Shown: positions 1-11,528 of the stretch, one piece after another
How the letters are laid out: every line of letters starts with the position of its first letter
Position numbering within the stretch: position 1 is the first letter of the stretch
Notes under the pieces: generated by a model
Told to the model about the DNA's origin: nothing
The model's input: only the letters and a program-made list of their open reading frames with translations
The model's database searches: none
Position numbers and translations under genes: made by a program
NCBI RefSeq assembly: GCF_008362905.1
Contig: NZ_VFJB01000006.1
Coordinates: forward strand, 124,001-188,000
Source of the DNA: Deferribacter autotrophicus
GTDB taxonomy: Bacteria > Chrysiogenota > Deferribacteres > Deferribacterales > Deferribacteraceae
Reading direction: 5' to 3'
DNA length: 64,000 nucleotides

Positions 1-1
1 G

Positions 2-187
2 ATAGCAGGTGGTGCAAAGAAGATCTTTACGGATAAAGGGTTAAAGTTTAAAATTTCTATTCCAAATGTTGTGACTGGTAAAGGACATAAAATAAAAAGA
101 CCTAGTAATGTTCCATGTTTGGGAGTAAAATTCAAAATTGATAATGAAGTCTTTGTTATAGAGGTATCTTTAAAAGAAAATCAATAA
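2..187 (+). CDS. C-terminal fragment of unidentified protein (5' end outside window)
   Basis: An open frame runs from the left edge to a TAA at 185-187 and encodes 61 residues. The fragment is basic, rich in Lys, Ile and Val, and ends in a beta-rich stretch containing GVKFKID and VFVIEVSL. I see no TM segment or catalytic motif and do not recognise the family. The stop lies one base before the prepilin peptidase ATG at 189, so the two genes are probably cotranscribed; a role in pili or secretion is only a guess from position. Confidence 0.6.
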   Translation: MAGGAKKIFTDKGLKFKISIPNVVTGKGHKIKRPSNVPCLGVKFKIDNEVFVIEVSLKENQ

Positions 188-188
188 T

Positions 189-968
189 ATGGGTACATTT
201 ATAATTTTTATAATAGGTACAATTTTCGGCAGTTTTTATAACGTGATAATATGCAGACTTCCTTATGGGGAGTCTATAGTTACGCCATCTTCTAAATGTC
301 CCCAATGTAATACAAAAATTAAATGGTATGATAATATTCCGATTATAAGTTATTTGATTTTAAAGGGGAAATGTAGAAATTGTAACGCTTCAATTTCCGT
401 CCAATACCCGTTAATTGAGCTTACTACAGGTTTATTTACATTTTTTTTATATAAAATGTATGGTTTTGATATAAACTTTTTCAAATATTTTGTACTACTA
501 TCCATACTTCTTTGTGCAGGAGTGATAGACTTTAAAACAGCTTTGGATGATAACTTTGAAACTGGGATTATCCCTAATGAGCTTTCTTTGGGTGGTTTTT
601 TGCCGGGATTTATATTTGCATTGATTGAGAAGAGAATAATTGTTTCACTTGTTGGTGCTGCTGTGGGATTTTTATTACTCTTTTTACCAGGATTTATTTA
701 TAAGCTTTTGACTGGTAAGGAAGGGATGGGTGGTGGAGATATAAAGCTTTTTGCAATGATTGGCAGTTTCTTAGGATTTAAACCATTGTTTTTTATACTT
801 TTTGCTAGTTCTCTTTTGGGAGCAGTTGTTGGTGTTATTTTTATTGCCATTTCGAAAAATAAGGACTATCCTATTCCTTTTGGTCCTTTTATAGGTTTAG
901 CTACATTTATATACATTTTTTTTGGGAATACACTAATAAATGCTTATTTAAAAATTTTAACAGCATAA
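189..968 (+). CDS. pilD: Prepilin peptidase / N-methyltransferase (A24 family)
   Basis: Inner-membrane aspartic peptidase that cleaves the short leader of type IV prepilins or type II secretion pseudopilins and methylates the new N-terminus. The N-terminal part has the family's GSFxNVIxxRLP motif followed by two zinc-type CxxC pairs (residues 37-40 and 62-65), which marks the bifunctional form. The catalytic Asp pair is represented by D in VIDFKT (about residue 117) and GMGGGD (about 180). Several hydrophobic helices follow. The stretch between the first Asp and IPN carries a few extra residues compared with typical PilD. At 259 aa it has normal length. It precedes tyrS by 10 nt. Known: A24A peptidases; inferred: which pilin system it serves, as none is in the window. 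Confidence 0.93.
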   Translation: MGTFIIFIIGTIFGSFYNVIICRLPYGESIVTPSSKCPQCNTKIKWYDNIPIISYLILKGKCRNCNASISVQYPLIELTTGLFTFFLYKMYGFDINFFKYFVLLSILLCAGVIDFKTALDDNFETGIIPNELSLGGFLPGFIFALIEKRIIVSLVGAAVGFLLLFLPGFIYKLLTGKEGMGGGDIKLFAMIGSFLGFKPLFFILFASSLLGAVVGVIFIAISKNKDYPIPFGPFIGLATFIYIFFGNTLINAYLKILTA

Positions 969-978
969 GGAGGATAGG

Positions 979-2181
979 TTGTTACCTGTAGAAGAACAAT
1001 TAAAATTAATACGTAGAGGTACAGAGGAAATAATTGTTGAAGATGAGTTGAAAAAGAAACTTGAAAGAGCTGTTAAAGAAAATAGACCCTTGAGGGTTAA
1101 GGCGGGTTTTGATCCAACTGCTCCAGACCTTCATCTTGGACATACAGTGTTAATCCAAAAATTAAAGCATTTTCAAGATCTTGGTCATCGAGTAATATTT
1201 TTAATTGGCGATTTTACAGGTATGATTGGTGATCCTACAGGTAAATCTGAAACAAGAAAAGCGCTTACAAGGGAAGAGGTACTTAAAAACGCTGAAACTT
1301 ATAAAGAGCAGGTATTTAAGATTCTTGATCCTGATAAAACAGAAATTGCATTTAACAGCAGTTGGATGGATAAAATGACATCCTATGATATGATTAAGCT
1401 GGCTTCAAAATATACTGTGGCAAGAATGCTTGAGAGAGATGATTTCTCGAAACGCTATGCAGCAAATAAACCTATCAGTATTCATGAATTTTTATACCCT
1501 CTTGTTCAAGGTTATGATTCTGTTGCTTTAAAAGCAGATGTTGAGCTTGGTGGAACAGATCAAAAATTCAATTTATTGGTAGGTAGAGAATTGCAAAGGG
1601 ATTATGGGCAGGAACCTCAAATTGCAATTACTATGCCTATTCTTGAAGGGCTTGATGGGGTTCAGAAAATGAGTAAATCCCTTGGAAATTATGTTGGAAT
1701 TACTGAAGATCCTTTTACCATGTTTAGTAAAATTATGTCCATTTCGGATGAGTTGATGTTTAGATATTATCTATTGCTGTCTGATAAAAGTGAAGATGAT
1801 ATTGAAAAAATGAAAATTGATATAAAAAATGGAATTCTTCATCCTATGGAAGCAAAAAAGCAGTTAGCCGCAGAAATTGTAACAAGGTTTCATAGTGCTG
1901 AAGATGCAAAAAATGCCAGGGAAAAGTTTGAAGCATTATTTAGTAAAAAGGAAATCCCTGATGACTTACCAGAATTTACTTTGCAGAAAGGGATGAAATT
2001 AATAGATATTATCAAAGAGGTTAAATTTGCTGCTTCAAATAGTGAGATCAGAAGGCTTGCCAGCCAGGGAGCAATTTATATAGATGGGGCAAGAGTGGAA
2101 GATATATACAAAGAGATAAAAGAAGATGAATTTATATTGAAGGTTGGCAAAAAGAAATTTGCCAGGATTAAAATGAGTTGA
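979..2181 (+). CDS. tyrS: Tyrosyl-tRNA synthetase
   Basis: Cytoplasmic class I aminoacyl-tRNA synthetase charging tRNA-Tyr. The class I signature appears as HLGH (residues 52-55) after GFDPTAPDL, and KMSKSLGN is near residue 231. The C-terminal 65 residues form an S4-type RNA-binding domain. At 400 aa it matches the TyrZ-like bacterial form. The start is TTG at 979, five bases after a perfect AGGAGG (968-973); no upstream ATG in frame competes. The next gene begins 10 nt downstream, suggesting one transcription unit with the DUF1015 gene. Confidence 0.97.
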   Translation: MLPVEEQLKLIRRGTEEIIVEDELKKKLERAVKENRPLRVKAGFDPTAPDLHLGHTVLIQKLKHFQDLGHRVIFLIGDFTGMIGDPTGKSETRKALTREEVLKNAETYKEQVFKILDPDKTEIAFNSSWMDKMTSYDMIKLASKYTVARMLERDDFSKRYAANKPISIHEFLYPLVQGYDSVALKADVELGGTDQKFNLLVGRELQRDYGQEPQIAITMPILEGLDGVQKMSKSLGNYVGITEDPFTMFSKIMSISDELMFRYYLLLSDKSEDDIEKMKIDIKNGILHPMEAKKQLAAEIVTRFHSAEDAKNAREKFEALFSKKEIPDDLPEFTLQKGMKLIDIIKEVKFAASNSEIRRLASQGAIYIDGARVEDIYKEIKEDEFILKVGKKKFARIKMS

Positions 2182-2191
2182 GGAGGCGCCT

Positions 2192-3439
2192 GTGGTAATG
2201 GTGAAACCGTTTAAAGGGGTAAGGTATAATCTGGAAAAAACACTTTTGAAACAGGTATTAGCTCCACCATATGATGTAATAAGTGAGGAACAGAAAGAGA
2301 TATTAAAGCTGAAATCTCCATACAATGTGGTAAGGTTAATTTTACCTGATGGTGAAAATAAATATGAAGAGGCTGCTAGACTTTATAATGAGTGGAAAAA
2401 AGAGGGGATTTTAATAAAAGACAGTGAACCATCTTTTTACCTTTATGAACAGGAATATGAGTATGAAGGTAAAAAATATGTCAGGACAGGATTTATCGGG
2501 CTAATGAAACTCGAAGAATATGGCAAAGGGAATGTATTCCCACATGAGAAAACCTTGGCCGGACCAAAGATGGATAGATTTAATCTGATGAAAGCTGCAA
2601 AGGCGAATTTCAGTCAGATTTTCGGATTGTATATTGATAAATCAAACAAACTTGAAAAATTGTTTTCTGCAGTAAAAAAAGATATGCCTGCTGCTTCAGC
2701 AGTGAATGATGAAGGGGTAAAAAACAGTTTATGGTTAATAAACGATGATGAATTGAAGGAAGAAATTAGTCATTTTATGAGAGATAAAAAGATATATATT
2801 GCTGACGGGCATCACAGGTATGAAACAGCACTAAGATACAGAGATTACATGAGAGAAATAAACAATGATTCTGAGGATGAGATAAAACCATACGATTTTG
2901 TTATGATGATGTTTGTAAACTTTTATGATGAGGGGCTTAAAGTATTTCCAACTCATCGAGTGGTAGAGTACAGTAACAATTTTGATGATTTGATGGATAA
3001 AATCCAAAAAATGTATGATATTAAAAAAGTAGGTAATTTTGAGGAAGGTGAGAAATTATTAACTGATTCTGAAATTCCATCATTTTTAATGTATAGAAAG
3101 GGTGAATTTTTTATTATAAGAATCAGGGATGAAGAATATGAGAAACTTCATCCAATTTACAGAAAAGTGGATACATACGTATTGCAAGAGACCATTTTAA
3201 AAGGTGTAATTGGATTTACCGATGAAAAATTGCTAAAGAAAGAAGGAATTTATTTTGTTCAGAATATGGAGCAGATTGAAAAAATTGAAAAGGAAAAAGA
3301 TATAGTTGCTTTTATTATTAAAGGGGTTGATATTGAAATTATAAGAGAAATTGCTGAAAATGGCCTTGTAATGCCACAAAAATCCACATATTTCTATCCA
3401 AAATTAGATTCAGGATTAGTTTTTAACGATTTAGCTTAA
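2192..3439 (+). CDS. DUF1015 family protein
   Basis: A conserved cytoplasmic protein of the DUF1015 family (415 aa, usual length). The family hallmarks are visible: KPFKGVRYN at the N-terminus, APPYDVIS near residue 28, PHEKT near residue 118, and the signature IADGHHRYETAL near residue 202. No biochemical role is assigned with confidence here. It lies directly behind tyrS, with AGGAGG at 2181-2186 overlapping the tyrS stop. The start is GTG at 2192 (5-nt spacing) or ATG at 2198 (11-nt spacing); spacing favours GTG. The His-rich signature suggests a phosphoryl-transfer or metal-dependent enzyme, which is an inference. Confidence 0.88.
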   Translation: MVMVKPFKGVRYNLEKTLLKQVLAPPYDVISEEQKEILKLKSPYNVVRLILPDGENKYEEAARLYNEWKKEGILIKDSEPSFYLYEQEYEYEGKKYVRTGFIGLMKLEEYGKGNVFPHEKTLAGPKMDRFNLMKAAKANFSQIFGLYIDKSNKLEKLFSAVKKDMPAASAVNDEGVKNSLWLINDDELKEEISHFMRDKKIYIADGHHRYETALRYRDYMREINNDSEDEIKPYDFVMMMFVNFYDEGLKVFPTHRVVEYSNNFDDLMDKIQKMYDIKKVGNFEEGEKLLTDSEIPSFLMYRKGEFFIIRIRDEEYEKLHPIYRKVDTYVLQETILKGVIGFTDEKLLKKEGIYFVQNMEQIEKIEKEKDIVAFIIKGVDIEIIREIAENGLVMPQKSTYFYPKLDSGLVFNDLA

Positions 3440-3481
3440 TATAAATCTAATAAGTAGTTTAATTTTAATGGAGGAAATTAT

Positions 3482-4810
3482 ATGAGAATTGCGGTTGTAG
3501 GTACGGGATATGTTGGTCTTGTGACCGGTGCTTGCCTGGCTGAATTTGGTATGTTTGTAACCTGTGTTGATATAGATGAAAAGAAGATTGAGATGTTAAA
3601 TAGAGGGGAAATACCCATCTATGAACCAGGTCTTGATGTTGTTGTGGAGAAAAACAGCAAAGCAGGGAGATTGAAATTTACCACAGATATCGAAGAGGCT
3701 GTAAAAAATAATCTTGTTATTTTTATAGCAGTGGGCACACCTCCTAAAGATGATGGAAGTGCTGATTTGACGTATGTGGAAAATGTGGCTAAAGATATAG
3801 CAAAATATATGAATGGGTATAAGGTGATTGTAAATAAGAGTACCGTGCCGGTGGGAACAGGTCAGAAAGTGAAAAAGATTATCAGGGATATCGTGGGGGA
3901 CAAGTACAAATTTGATGTGGTTAGTAATCCTGAATTTTTGAGAGAAGGTGCTGCTGTAAATGATTTTATGAGACCTGATAGAATAGTAATTGGAGCGGAG
4001 AGTGATGAAGCAGTGGCTATAATGAAAGATATTTATAGTGCTCATTATCTTGGAGAAGCGCCATTTGTTGTTACAAACATTGAAACTGCTGAAATGATAA
4101 AATATGCATCCAATGCGTTTCTTGCGCTGAAGATTACATTTATCAATGAAGTGGCAAACTTATGTGATCTTGTGGGAGCTGATGTTCATAAAGTAGCAAA
4201 GGCAATGGGAATGGATGGGCGTATTAGCCCTAAGTTTTTACATCCTGGTCCTGGTTATGGAGGTTCATGTTTTCCAAAGGATACCCTTGCGTTGTGTAAT
4301 ATAGCTAAAGAGCATGGTTACCAATTTAAAGTGGTAGAGGCAGCAATAGAGGTTAATGAGGAGCAAAAGCTTAGGATGGTAGACAAGATTATGGGGTTGC
4401 TTGGGGTTGAAAAGAAAGAAGGTGTCCTTGAAGGTAAGACAATATCTGTACTTGGCTTAGCATTTAAACCAAATACAGATGATATGAGGGAATCTCCTGC
4501 CATTATAATAATAAATGAACTGCTTAAATATGGTGCTAAGATAAAGGCTTTTGATCCGATTGCAATGGAGAATGCAAAAAAAATATTTGGAGATAAAATA
4601 GAGTACTGCAGTGATGAATATGAGACGGTGCAGGATTCCGATTGTTTAACAATTGTTACTGAGTGGAATCAGTTTAGAAAGCTTGATATGGAAAGAATTG
4701 GTGGTTTAATGAAAGAAAAAAATTTGGCTGATTTAAGGAATATTTATGAACCAGCCAAGATGAGGAAACTTGGGTTTAATTATACCTGTGTGGGAAGAAG
4801 TAAGGTTTAG
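3482..4810 (+). CDS. ugd: UDP-glucose 6-dehydrogenase
   Basis: Oxidises UDP-glucose to UDP-glucuronate with two NAD+ in the cytoplasm, feeding envelope polysaccharide or LPS synthesis. The N-terminal Rossmann motif VVGTGYVGL is at residues 5-13, STVPVGTG lies near residue 118, and the catalytic Cys sits in GGSCFPKD near residue 260. The C-terminal UDP-binding domain contains GLAFKPNTDDMRESP. Length (442 aa) is normal. The ATG follows GGAGG with ordinary spacing. A 42-nt gap separates it from the DUF1015 gene, and lepA begins 13 nt after its stop. A UDP-ManNAc dehydrogenase is an alternative, but the sequence resembles the Ugd branch more closely. Confidence 0.95.
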   Translation: MRIAVVGTGYVGLVTGACLAEFGMFVTCVDIDEKKIEMLNRGEIPIYEPGLDVVVEKNSKAGRLKFTTDIEEAVKNNLVIFIAVGTPPKDDGSADLTYVENVAKDIAKYMNGYKVIVNKSTVPVGTGQKVKKIIRDIVGDKYKFDVVSNPEFLREGAAVNDFMRPDRIVIGAESDEAVAIMKDIYSAHYLGEAPFVVTNIETAEMIKYASNAFLALKITFINEVANLCDLVGADVHKVAKAMGMDGRISPKFLHPGPGYGGSCFPKDTLALCNIAKEHGYQFKVVEAAIEVNEEQKLRMVDKIMGLLGVEKKEGVLEGKTISVLGLAFKPNTDDMRESPAIIIINELLKYGAKIKAFDPIAMENAKKIFGDKIEYCSDEYETVQDSDCLTIVTEWNQFRKLDMERIGGLMKEKNLADLRNIYEPAKMRKLGFNYTCVGRSKV

Positions 4811-4823
4811 GAGTTAGCTGTTA

Positions 4824-6626
4824 ATGGAGCAGAAGTTTATAAGAAATTTTTCAATTATTGCTCATATTGATCATGGAAAGTCCACTTTAGCGGATAGATT
4901 GATTGAGTATACCGGTGCCTTGGATAAGAGGTTAATGAAAGAACAGGTACTGGATAAGATGGATATTGAAAGGGAGAGAGGGATAACAATCAAGGCCCAA
5001 ACAGTAAGGCTTTATTATGATGCAGATGATGGTAATAGATATCAGTTAAACTTGATTGATACCCCAGGCCATGTGGATTTTACATATGAAGTTTCAAGAA
5101 GTCTTGCAGCTTGTGAAGGGGCTTTGCTTGTGGTTGATGCTTCTCAAGGGGTAGAAGCTCAGACCATAGCAAATGTTTATTTAGCTCTTGATAATGATTT
5201 AGAATTAATTCCTGTTTTAAATAAAATAGATTTACCTGGAGCTGATCCTGAAAAGGTTAAAAAAGAGATTGAGGATGTGATAGGGATTGATGCAAGTGAA
5301 GCGATACTTGCAAGTGCAAAGGAAGGGATTGGGACAAAGGAGATTCTGGAAGCAGTTGTCAGAAAAATACCACCACCTTCAGGAAGTATTGATGAGCCTT
5401 TAAAAGCAATGGTTTTTGATTCCTGGTATGATTCTTATCAGGGTGTTGTTACCCTGATTAGGGTAATTGATGGAAAGGTTAAAAAAGGGGATAAAATTAT
5501 ATTTATGTCCTCAGGTAAAGAATATGAAGTAACAAGAGTGGGGGTATTTACACCTCTTGCTAAAGATGTGGATGAATTATCTGCAGGAGAAGTTGGATTT
5601 ATTATTGCAGGAATTAAAGAATTGAAGGATGTGAGTATAGGTGATACAATTACTCATCCTGATAATCCAACAAAGCAACCATTCCCTGGTTTTAAAAAAG
5701 TAAAGCCTGTAGTTTTCTGTGGTATCTATCCTGTTGATACTAAAGATTACGATGATTTAAGAGATGCTCTGGAAAAGTTGTCACTAAATGATAGCTCCAT
5801 TACTTTTGAGCCAGAAAATTCTGCTGCTCTTGGGTTTGGATTTAGATGTGGATTTCTTGGGCTTCTACACATGGAAATTGTGCAGGAGAGGTTGGAAAGA
5901 GAATTCGATTTGAATTTGATATCTACTGCACCTACTGTTGTGTATAGGGTTAAAAAGAGAAATGGAGATGTTTTAGAAATTGATAATCCTGCAGATTTAC
6001 CACCTGTGGGTGATATAGAGGCTATTGAAGAGCCTTATATCCTTGCCACAATAATTGTTCCCTCTGAATATCTTGGGGGTGTTTTACAGCTTTTACAGGA
6101 AAAAAGAGGGATTCAAAAGAATTTTAACTACATATCTGAACAAAGGGTAATTTTAGAGTATGAAATTCCTTTGTCAGAAGTGGTAATAGATTTTTACGAT
6201 AGACTTAAGTCAAGAACGAAAGGGTATGCATCCTTTGATTATGAATTTTCTGGATATAAAGCAAGCGATCTGGTAAAACTTGATATTTTGATAAATAAAG
6301 AACCTGTGGATGCTTTGAGTATAATTGTTCATCGTGATCATGCTTACTATAAAGGGAGAGATCTTGTTGATAAATTGAAGGAGCTGATTCCAAGGCAGAT
6401 GTTTGATGTAGCTATTCAGGCAGCCATTGGGAATAAAATTATTGCAAGGAGCACAGTAAAAGCTTATAGAAAAAATGTGACTGCGAAATGTTATGGTGGT
6501 GATATTACAAGGAAAAAGAAACTTTTAGAAAGACAGAAAGAAGGTAAAAAGCGTATGAAACAAATAGGTAAAGTAGATGTGCCTCAAGAGGCTTTTTTAG
6601 CTGTGTTAAAGCTTGGTGAGGATTGA
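4824..6626 (+). CDS. lepA: Elongation factor 4 (back-translocating GTPase LepA)
   Basis: Ribosome-associated GTPase that remodels stalled or mistranslocated ribosomes. The G domain shows AHIDHGKST (G1), RGITIKAQ (G2), DTPGHVDF (G3) and NKIDLPGA (G4). Elongation-factor-like domains follow, and the LepA-specific C-terminal domain includes [15 protein letters not shown]. At 600 aa it has the usual length. It is followed by lepB with a 1-nt gap, the classical lepA-lepB arrangement known from Escherichia coli. Confidence 0.98.
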   Translation: MEQKFIRNFSIIAHIDHGKSTLADRLIEYTGALDKRLMKEQVLDKMDIERERGITIKAQTVRLYYDADDGNRYQLNLIDTPGHVDFTYEVSRSLAACEGALLVVDASQGVEAQTIANVYLALDNDLELIPVLNKIDLPGADPEKVKKEIEDVIGIDASEAILASAKEGIGTKEILEAVVRKIPPPSGSIDEPLKAMVFDSWYDSYQGVVTLIRVIDGKVKKGDKIIFMSSGKEYEVTRVGVFTPLAKDVDELSAGEVGFIIAGIKELKDVSIGDTITHPDNPTKQPFPGFKKVKPVVFCGIYPVDTKDYDDLRDALEKLSLNDSSITFEPENSAALGFGFRCGFLGLLHMEIVQERLEREFDLNLISTAPTVVYRVKKRNGDVLEIDNPADLPPVGDIEAIEEPYILATIIVPSEYLGGVLQLLQEKRGIQKNFNYISEQRVILEYEIPLSEVVIDFYDRLKSRTKGYASFDYEFSGYKASDLVKLDILINKEPVDALSIIVHRDHAYYKGRDLVDKLKELIPRQMFDVAIQAAIGNKIIARSTVKAYRKNVTAKCYGGDITRKKKLLERQKEGKKRMKQIGKVDVPQEAFLAVLKLGED

Positions 6627-6627
6627 T

Positions 6628-7212
6628 ATGAGTAATGAGGTAAAGAAAAATAAATTTAAAGATACTATCGATTCGTTAGTTGTTGCTTTTGTAATTGCAA
6701 TGATAATAAGGGCTTTTGTGGTTCAGGCTTATAAAATACCATCAGGTTCTATGTTGAATACCCTCTTAATAGGAGATCATATTTTAGTTAATAAGCTTGC
6801 CTATACATTTTCAAAACCTAAACGAGGAGATATCGTTGTTTTTGAGTGGCCAGTAGAACCTTCAAAAGATTTTATAAAGCGTGTTATTGGGGTTCCTGGT
6901 GATAAGATACAGATAATTAATAAAGAGCTTTATGTAAATGATAAAAAGGTGAAGGAACCTTATGTTATTCATACATCAGGCTTTACGCTTCCAGGAAATT
7001 TTACTCCAAGGGATAATACTCCTGCTTTTGTGGTTCCTGAAGGGTTTTACTTTGTAATGGGGGACAACAGAGATTCAAGTTATGATAGCAGATACTGGGG
7101 TTTTGTCGCAGAAGATAAAATTAAAGGGAAGGCATGGATTATTTATTGGTCGTGGAAGTTTTCGGGTGGTTTTGAATTAAGATTGAATAGGATATTGAAA
7201 ACAATACATTAA
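6628..7212 (+). CDS. lepB: Signal peptidase I
   Basis: Inner-membrane Ser/Lys protease that removes signal peptides from Sec and Tat substrates. A TM helix near residues 17-35 precedes the catalytic Ser in PSGSML; the catalytic Lys is in KRVIGVPGD; MGDNRDSSYDSRYWG is the family box D/E. I chose ATG 6628 (MSNEVKK), preceded by GTGAGG, over the in-frame TTG at 6613, which would sit inside the end of lepA. The product is 194 aa with a single N-terminal anchor, typical of the shorter bacterial SPase I. It belongs to the lepA unit. Confidence 0.96.
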   Translation: MSNEVKKNKFKDTIDSLVVAFVIAMIIRAFVVQAYKIPSGSMLNTLLIGDHILVNKLAYTFSKPKRGDIVVFEWPVEPSKDFIKRVIGVPGDKIQIINKELYVNDKKVKEPYVIHTSGFTLPGNFTPRDNTPAFVVPEGFYFVMGDNRDSSYDSRYWGFVAEDKIKGKAWIIYWSWKFSGGFELRLNRILKTIH

Positions 7213-7258
7213 TTATGATAGAATATTAATAGTTATTATTTTTATAAATTGAGAGGCT

Positions 7259-8873
<1,615 letters not shown>

Positions 8874-8874
<1 letters not shown>

Positions 8875-9590
8875 TGGAACAAAGGAATATACCTGCCCAT
8901 GTTGCCATCATTATGGATGGTAACGGAAGATGGGCTAAAAAAAGGGGGCTGCCCCGTATTTTTGGTCATAGAGCTGGTGTGCAGGCTGTTGAAAAAATTG
9001 TTAGCCATGCATCAAATCTTGGTGTAAAATATTTGTCTCTTTTTGCCTTTTCCACAGAGAATTGGCTAAGACCAGAAGATGAAGTAAGTGGGTTAATGAC
9101 ATTGTTGAGTGAATTTGTGGATAAAAAGTTTTCTGATATTATTGAAAAAAATATAAAATTTATTGTATCTGGTAGGCTAATGGAGCTACCGGATGAGCCA
9201 AGAAGCAAGGTTTTAAAACTTATTGAGACATCAAAAAATAATACTGGGATGGTATTAAATCTTGCATTAAATTATGGTGGTCGAAAAGAAATTGTTGATG
9301 CTATTAATAAAATATTGGATAGTGGTATCAAGGAGATTGATGAAAAGATTTTTTCAGACTTTTTATATTCTCCTGAAGTGCCAGATATTGATCTTCTTAT
9401 TAGGACAAGTGGAGAAATGAGAATAAGTAATTTTATGCTTTGGCGCCTTGCTTATGCTGAACTTTATTTTACGAAAACGTTATGGCCTGATTTTGATGAG
9501 AAAGAGTTTGATAAGGCAATTCTTGATTACCAAAAAAGAGATAGACGTTTTGGTATGACAGATGAACAGATAAAGAGGGGGAAGATTTGA
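8874..9590 (+). CDS. uppS: Undecaprenyl diphosphate synthase (cis-prenyltransferase)
   Basis: Condenses isopentenyl diphosphate onto farnesyl diphosphate to make the C55 carrier of peptidoglycan and LPS subunits. The substrate-binding motif [14 protein letters not shown] is near residue 13, and the C-terminal signature is [14 protein letters not shown]. Ser-Gly-Glu-Met replaces the usual Gly-Gly-Glu-Gln in that box, a mild deviation. The GTG start at 8874 overlaps the frr stop by one base. Length (238 aa) is normal. It is coupled to cdsA by a 4-nt overlap. Confidence 0.96.
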
Positions 9591-10384
9591 GCGAAAAACA
9601 AAAGAGGGTGTTAACGGCTCTTGTAATAATCCCATTTTTAGTATTTGGAGTGATTTATCTTAATGACTTTTATTTCTTTTTGCTACTCGAAGTGGTTATA
9701 CTTATTGCTACATATGAGTTTTCGATGTTGATTGACAAAAGTGAGTTTAAATTTCTGAAGGTGCCTACCTTTGTAGGAGCGTTTATTATCCCTTTTGCTT
9801 TTTATTTAAATGATATGAATATATTTTTATTTGCTGTTTTTATAGTTTGCTTTTTCACTCTTGTGTTGAAGCTACTTGGTTCAAAACCGCTTGATGATAC
9901 ATATAAAACCACTTCTATCACACTTCTATCAATTTTCTATGTGCCATTTATGTTTTCTCATCTTCAGCTTTTAAGGCATGAAGGGTATCATTTTGTCTTT
10001 TATCTATTTTTTATAATCTGGATGAGTGATAGTTTTGCTTATTTCTTTGGTATAAAATATGGCAAAAACAGACTTTATGAGCTTATCAGTCCTAAAAAAA
10101 GTATTGAAGGGCTTATTGCTGGCTATATTGGAGGTATCATTGCTGCATTAGTTTATGGATTAATTTTTATAAAAATGAATTTTTTTGATATTATTTTTAG
10201 CTCAATGATTGTTGTAACTGCTGGAGTTCTTGGCGATCTTGTGGAATCAATGTTTAAAAGAAAATCTGGGGTAAAAGATAGCGGTTCTATTTTTCCTGGA
10301 CATGGGGGGATGCTTGATAGGATTGATTCCCTTGTTTTTGGTGCTCCTGCACTTTATTACTATATCTACTTTTTCATGAGGTGA
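9587..10384 (+). CDS. cdsA: Phosphatidate cytidylyltransferase (CDP-diacylglycerol synthase)
   Basis: Integral membrane enzyme making CDP-diacylglycerol from phosphatidate and CTP for all phospholipids. About seven to eight hydrophobic helices fill the protein. The CdsA signature is near residue 223: [13 protein letters not shown] followed by PGHGGMLDR. The TTG start at 9587 overlaps the uppS stop (TTGA), and an AGAGGGGGAAG tract precedes it. At 265 aa it is normal. It continues the lipid and isoprenoid operon. Confidence 0.95.
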   Translation: MSEKQKRVLTALVIIPFLVFGVIYLNDFYFFLLLEVVILIATYEFSMLIDKSEFKFLKVPTFVGAFIIPFAFYLNDMNIFLFAVFIVCFFTLVLKLLGSKPLDDTYKTTSITLLSIFYVPFMFSHLQLLRHEGYHFVFYLFFIIWMSDSFAYFFGIKYGKNRLYELISPKKSIEGLIAGYIGGIIAALVYGLIFIKMNFFDIIFSSMIVVTAGVLGDLVESMFKRKSGVKDSGSIFPGHGGMLDRIDSLVFGAPALYYYIYFFMR

Positions 10385-10385
10385 T

Positions 10386-11516
10386 ATGAGAAAAATAGGG
10401 ATTATTGGTGCTACTGGTTCCATAGGTAGTCAGGCAATAGATATTATTGAACAGGAGAAAGATGACTTTCAGGTTATTTTTCTAACTGCTCATAATCAGT
10501 TAGATAAATTAATAAAAATTGGTAAGAAGGTAAACGCAAAGCATCTTGTTTTGACATCAGAACGGCATCATACGGATAAAGTTTTAACAGGTATTGATGA
10601 ACTGTTAAAGGTAATAGAGAATGAAGAAATAGATATTATTCTCTCAGCAGCAGTAGGTTTTTCTGGGTTAATTCCAACTTACTGTGCTTTAAAAAAAGGT
10701 ATTGATATAGCTCTTGCCAATAAAGAATCTATGGTTGCTGCTGGCAGATTGTTAAACGAGACAGCGAAGAAAAATGATGCTAAGATTATTCCTGTTGATA
10801 GCGAACATTCTGCAGTTTATCAATGCCTTTTAGGCCATGATACAAGTTATCTTGAAAAAATTATTTTGACTGCTAGTGGTGGACCATTTCGTAATAGGCC
10901 TATTGATTCTTTTGAGTTTATAAGTGTAGAGGAGGCGTTGAATCATCCTAACTGGAGTATGGGAAGGAAAATAACTGTTGATTCTGCTACGATGATGAAT
11001 AAAGGTTTAGAACTTATTGAGGCAAGATTTTTGTTTAATGTTGGGCATGATAAACTTGATGTAGTAATTCATCCTGAAAGTATAATTCATTCTATCGTGG
11101 CTTTCTGTGATGGGAGTTATCTTGCCCAAATGGGAGTTCCAGACATGAAAATTCCAATTTCTTATGCCATTAGTTATCCTGAAAGGGTAAAGTTAGATAT
11201 TCCGAGATTGAACTTTTTTGAACTTAAAAAACTCACTTTTATAAAGCCAGATTTTGAAAGATATCCTTGTTTGAGAATTGCTATGGAAGCGCTGAAAATT
11301 GATAAAAATAGCATTTATATAGCTTTAAATGCTGCGAATGAAGTAGCAGTGGATGCGTTTCTTAAAGAAGTGATAAAATTTAATGAAATTCCTATGATAA
11401 TTGAAAGGACGATAGAAGATTTTCCTGTGGAAGATGTAATGGATATTGAAGAAATAGTAAAGATGGATAAATTAGCAAGAGAAAAGAGTAGAAAATTAAT
11501 GTCTAATATAATTTAA
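10386..11516 (+). CDS. dxr: 1-deoxy-D-xylulose 5-phosphate reductoisomerase
   Basis: Second enzyme of the MEP isoprenoid pathway: rearranges and reduces DXP to 2-C-methyl-D-erythritol 4-phosphate using NADPH. Rossmann motif GATGSIGSQ is at residues 7-15, LANKESMVAAG near residue 113, metal-binding PVDSEHSA near residue 139, and the flexible-loop region contains NHPNWSMGRKITVDSATMMNK in two adjoining blocks. At 376 aa it is normal. It starts 1 nt after the cdsA stop. The same pathway's ispH is also in the window at 37.9 kb. Confidence 0.97.
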   Translation: MRKIGIIGATGSIGSQAIDIIEQEKDDFQVIFLTAHNQLDKLIKIGKKVNAKHLVLTSERHHTDKVLTGIDELLKVIENEEIDIILSAAVGFSGLIPTYCALKKGIDIALANKESMVAAGRLLNETAKKNDAKIIPVDSEHSAVYQCLLGHDTSYLEKIILTASGGPFRNRPIDSFEFISVEEALNHPNWSMGRKITVDSATMMNKGLELIEARFLFNVGHDKLDVVIHPESIIHSIVAFCDGSYLAQMGVPDMKIPISYAISYPERVKLDIPRLNFFELKKLTFIKPDFERYPCLRIAMEALKIDKNSIYIALNAANEVAVDAFLKEVIKFNEIPMIIERTIEDFPVEDVMDIEEIVKMDKLAREKSRKLMSNII

Positions 11517-11528
11517 GAAGGAGTTTTG

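Noticed and set aside
3596-4045. 149-codon ORF antisense to ugd
   Set aside because: His/Ile/Tyr-rich composition, no ribosome site, fully inside a conserved gene.
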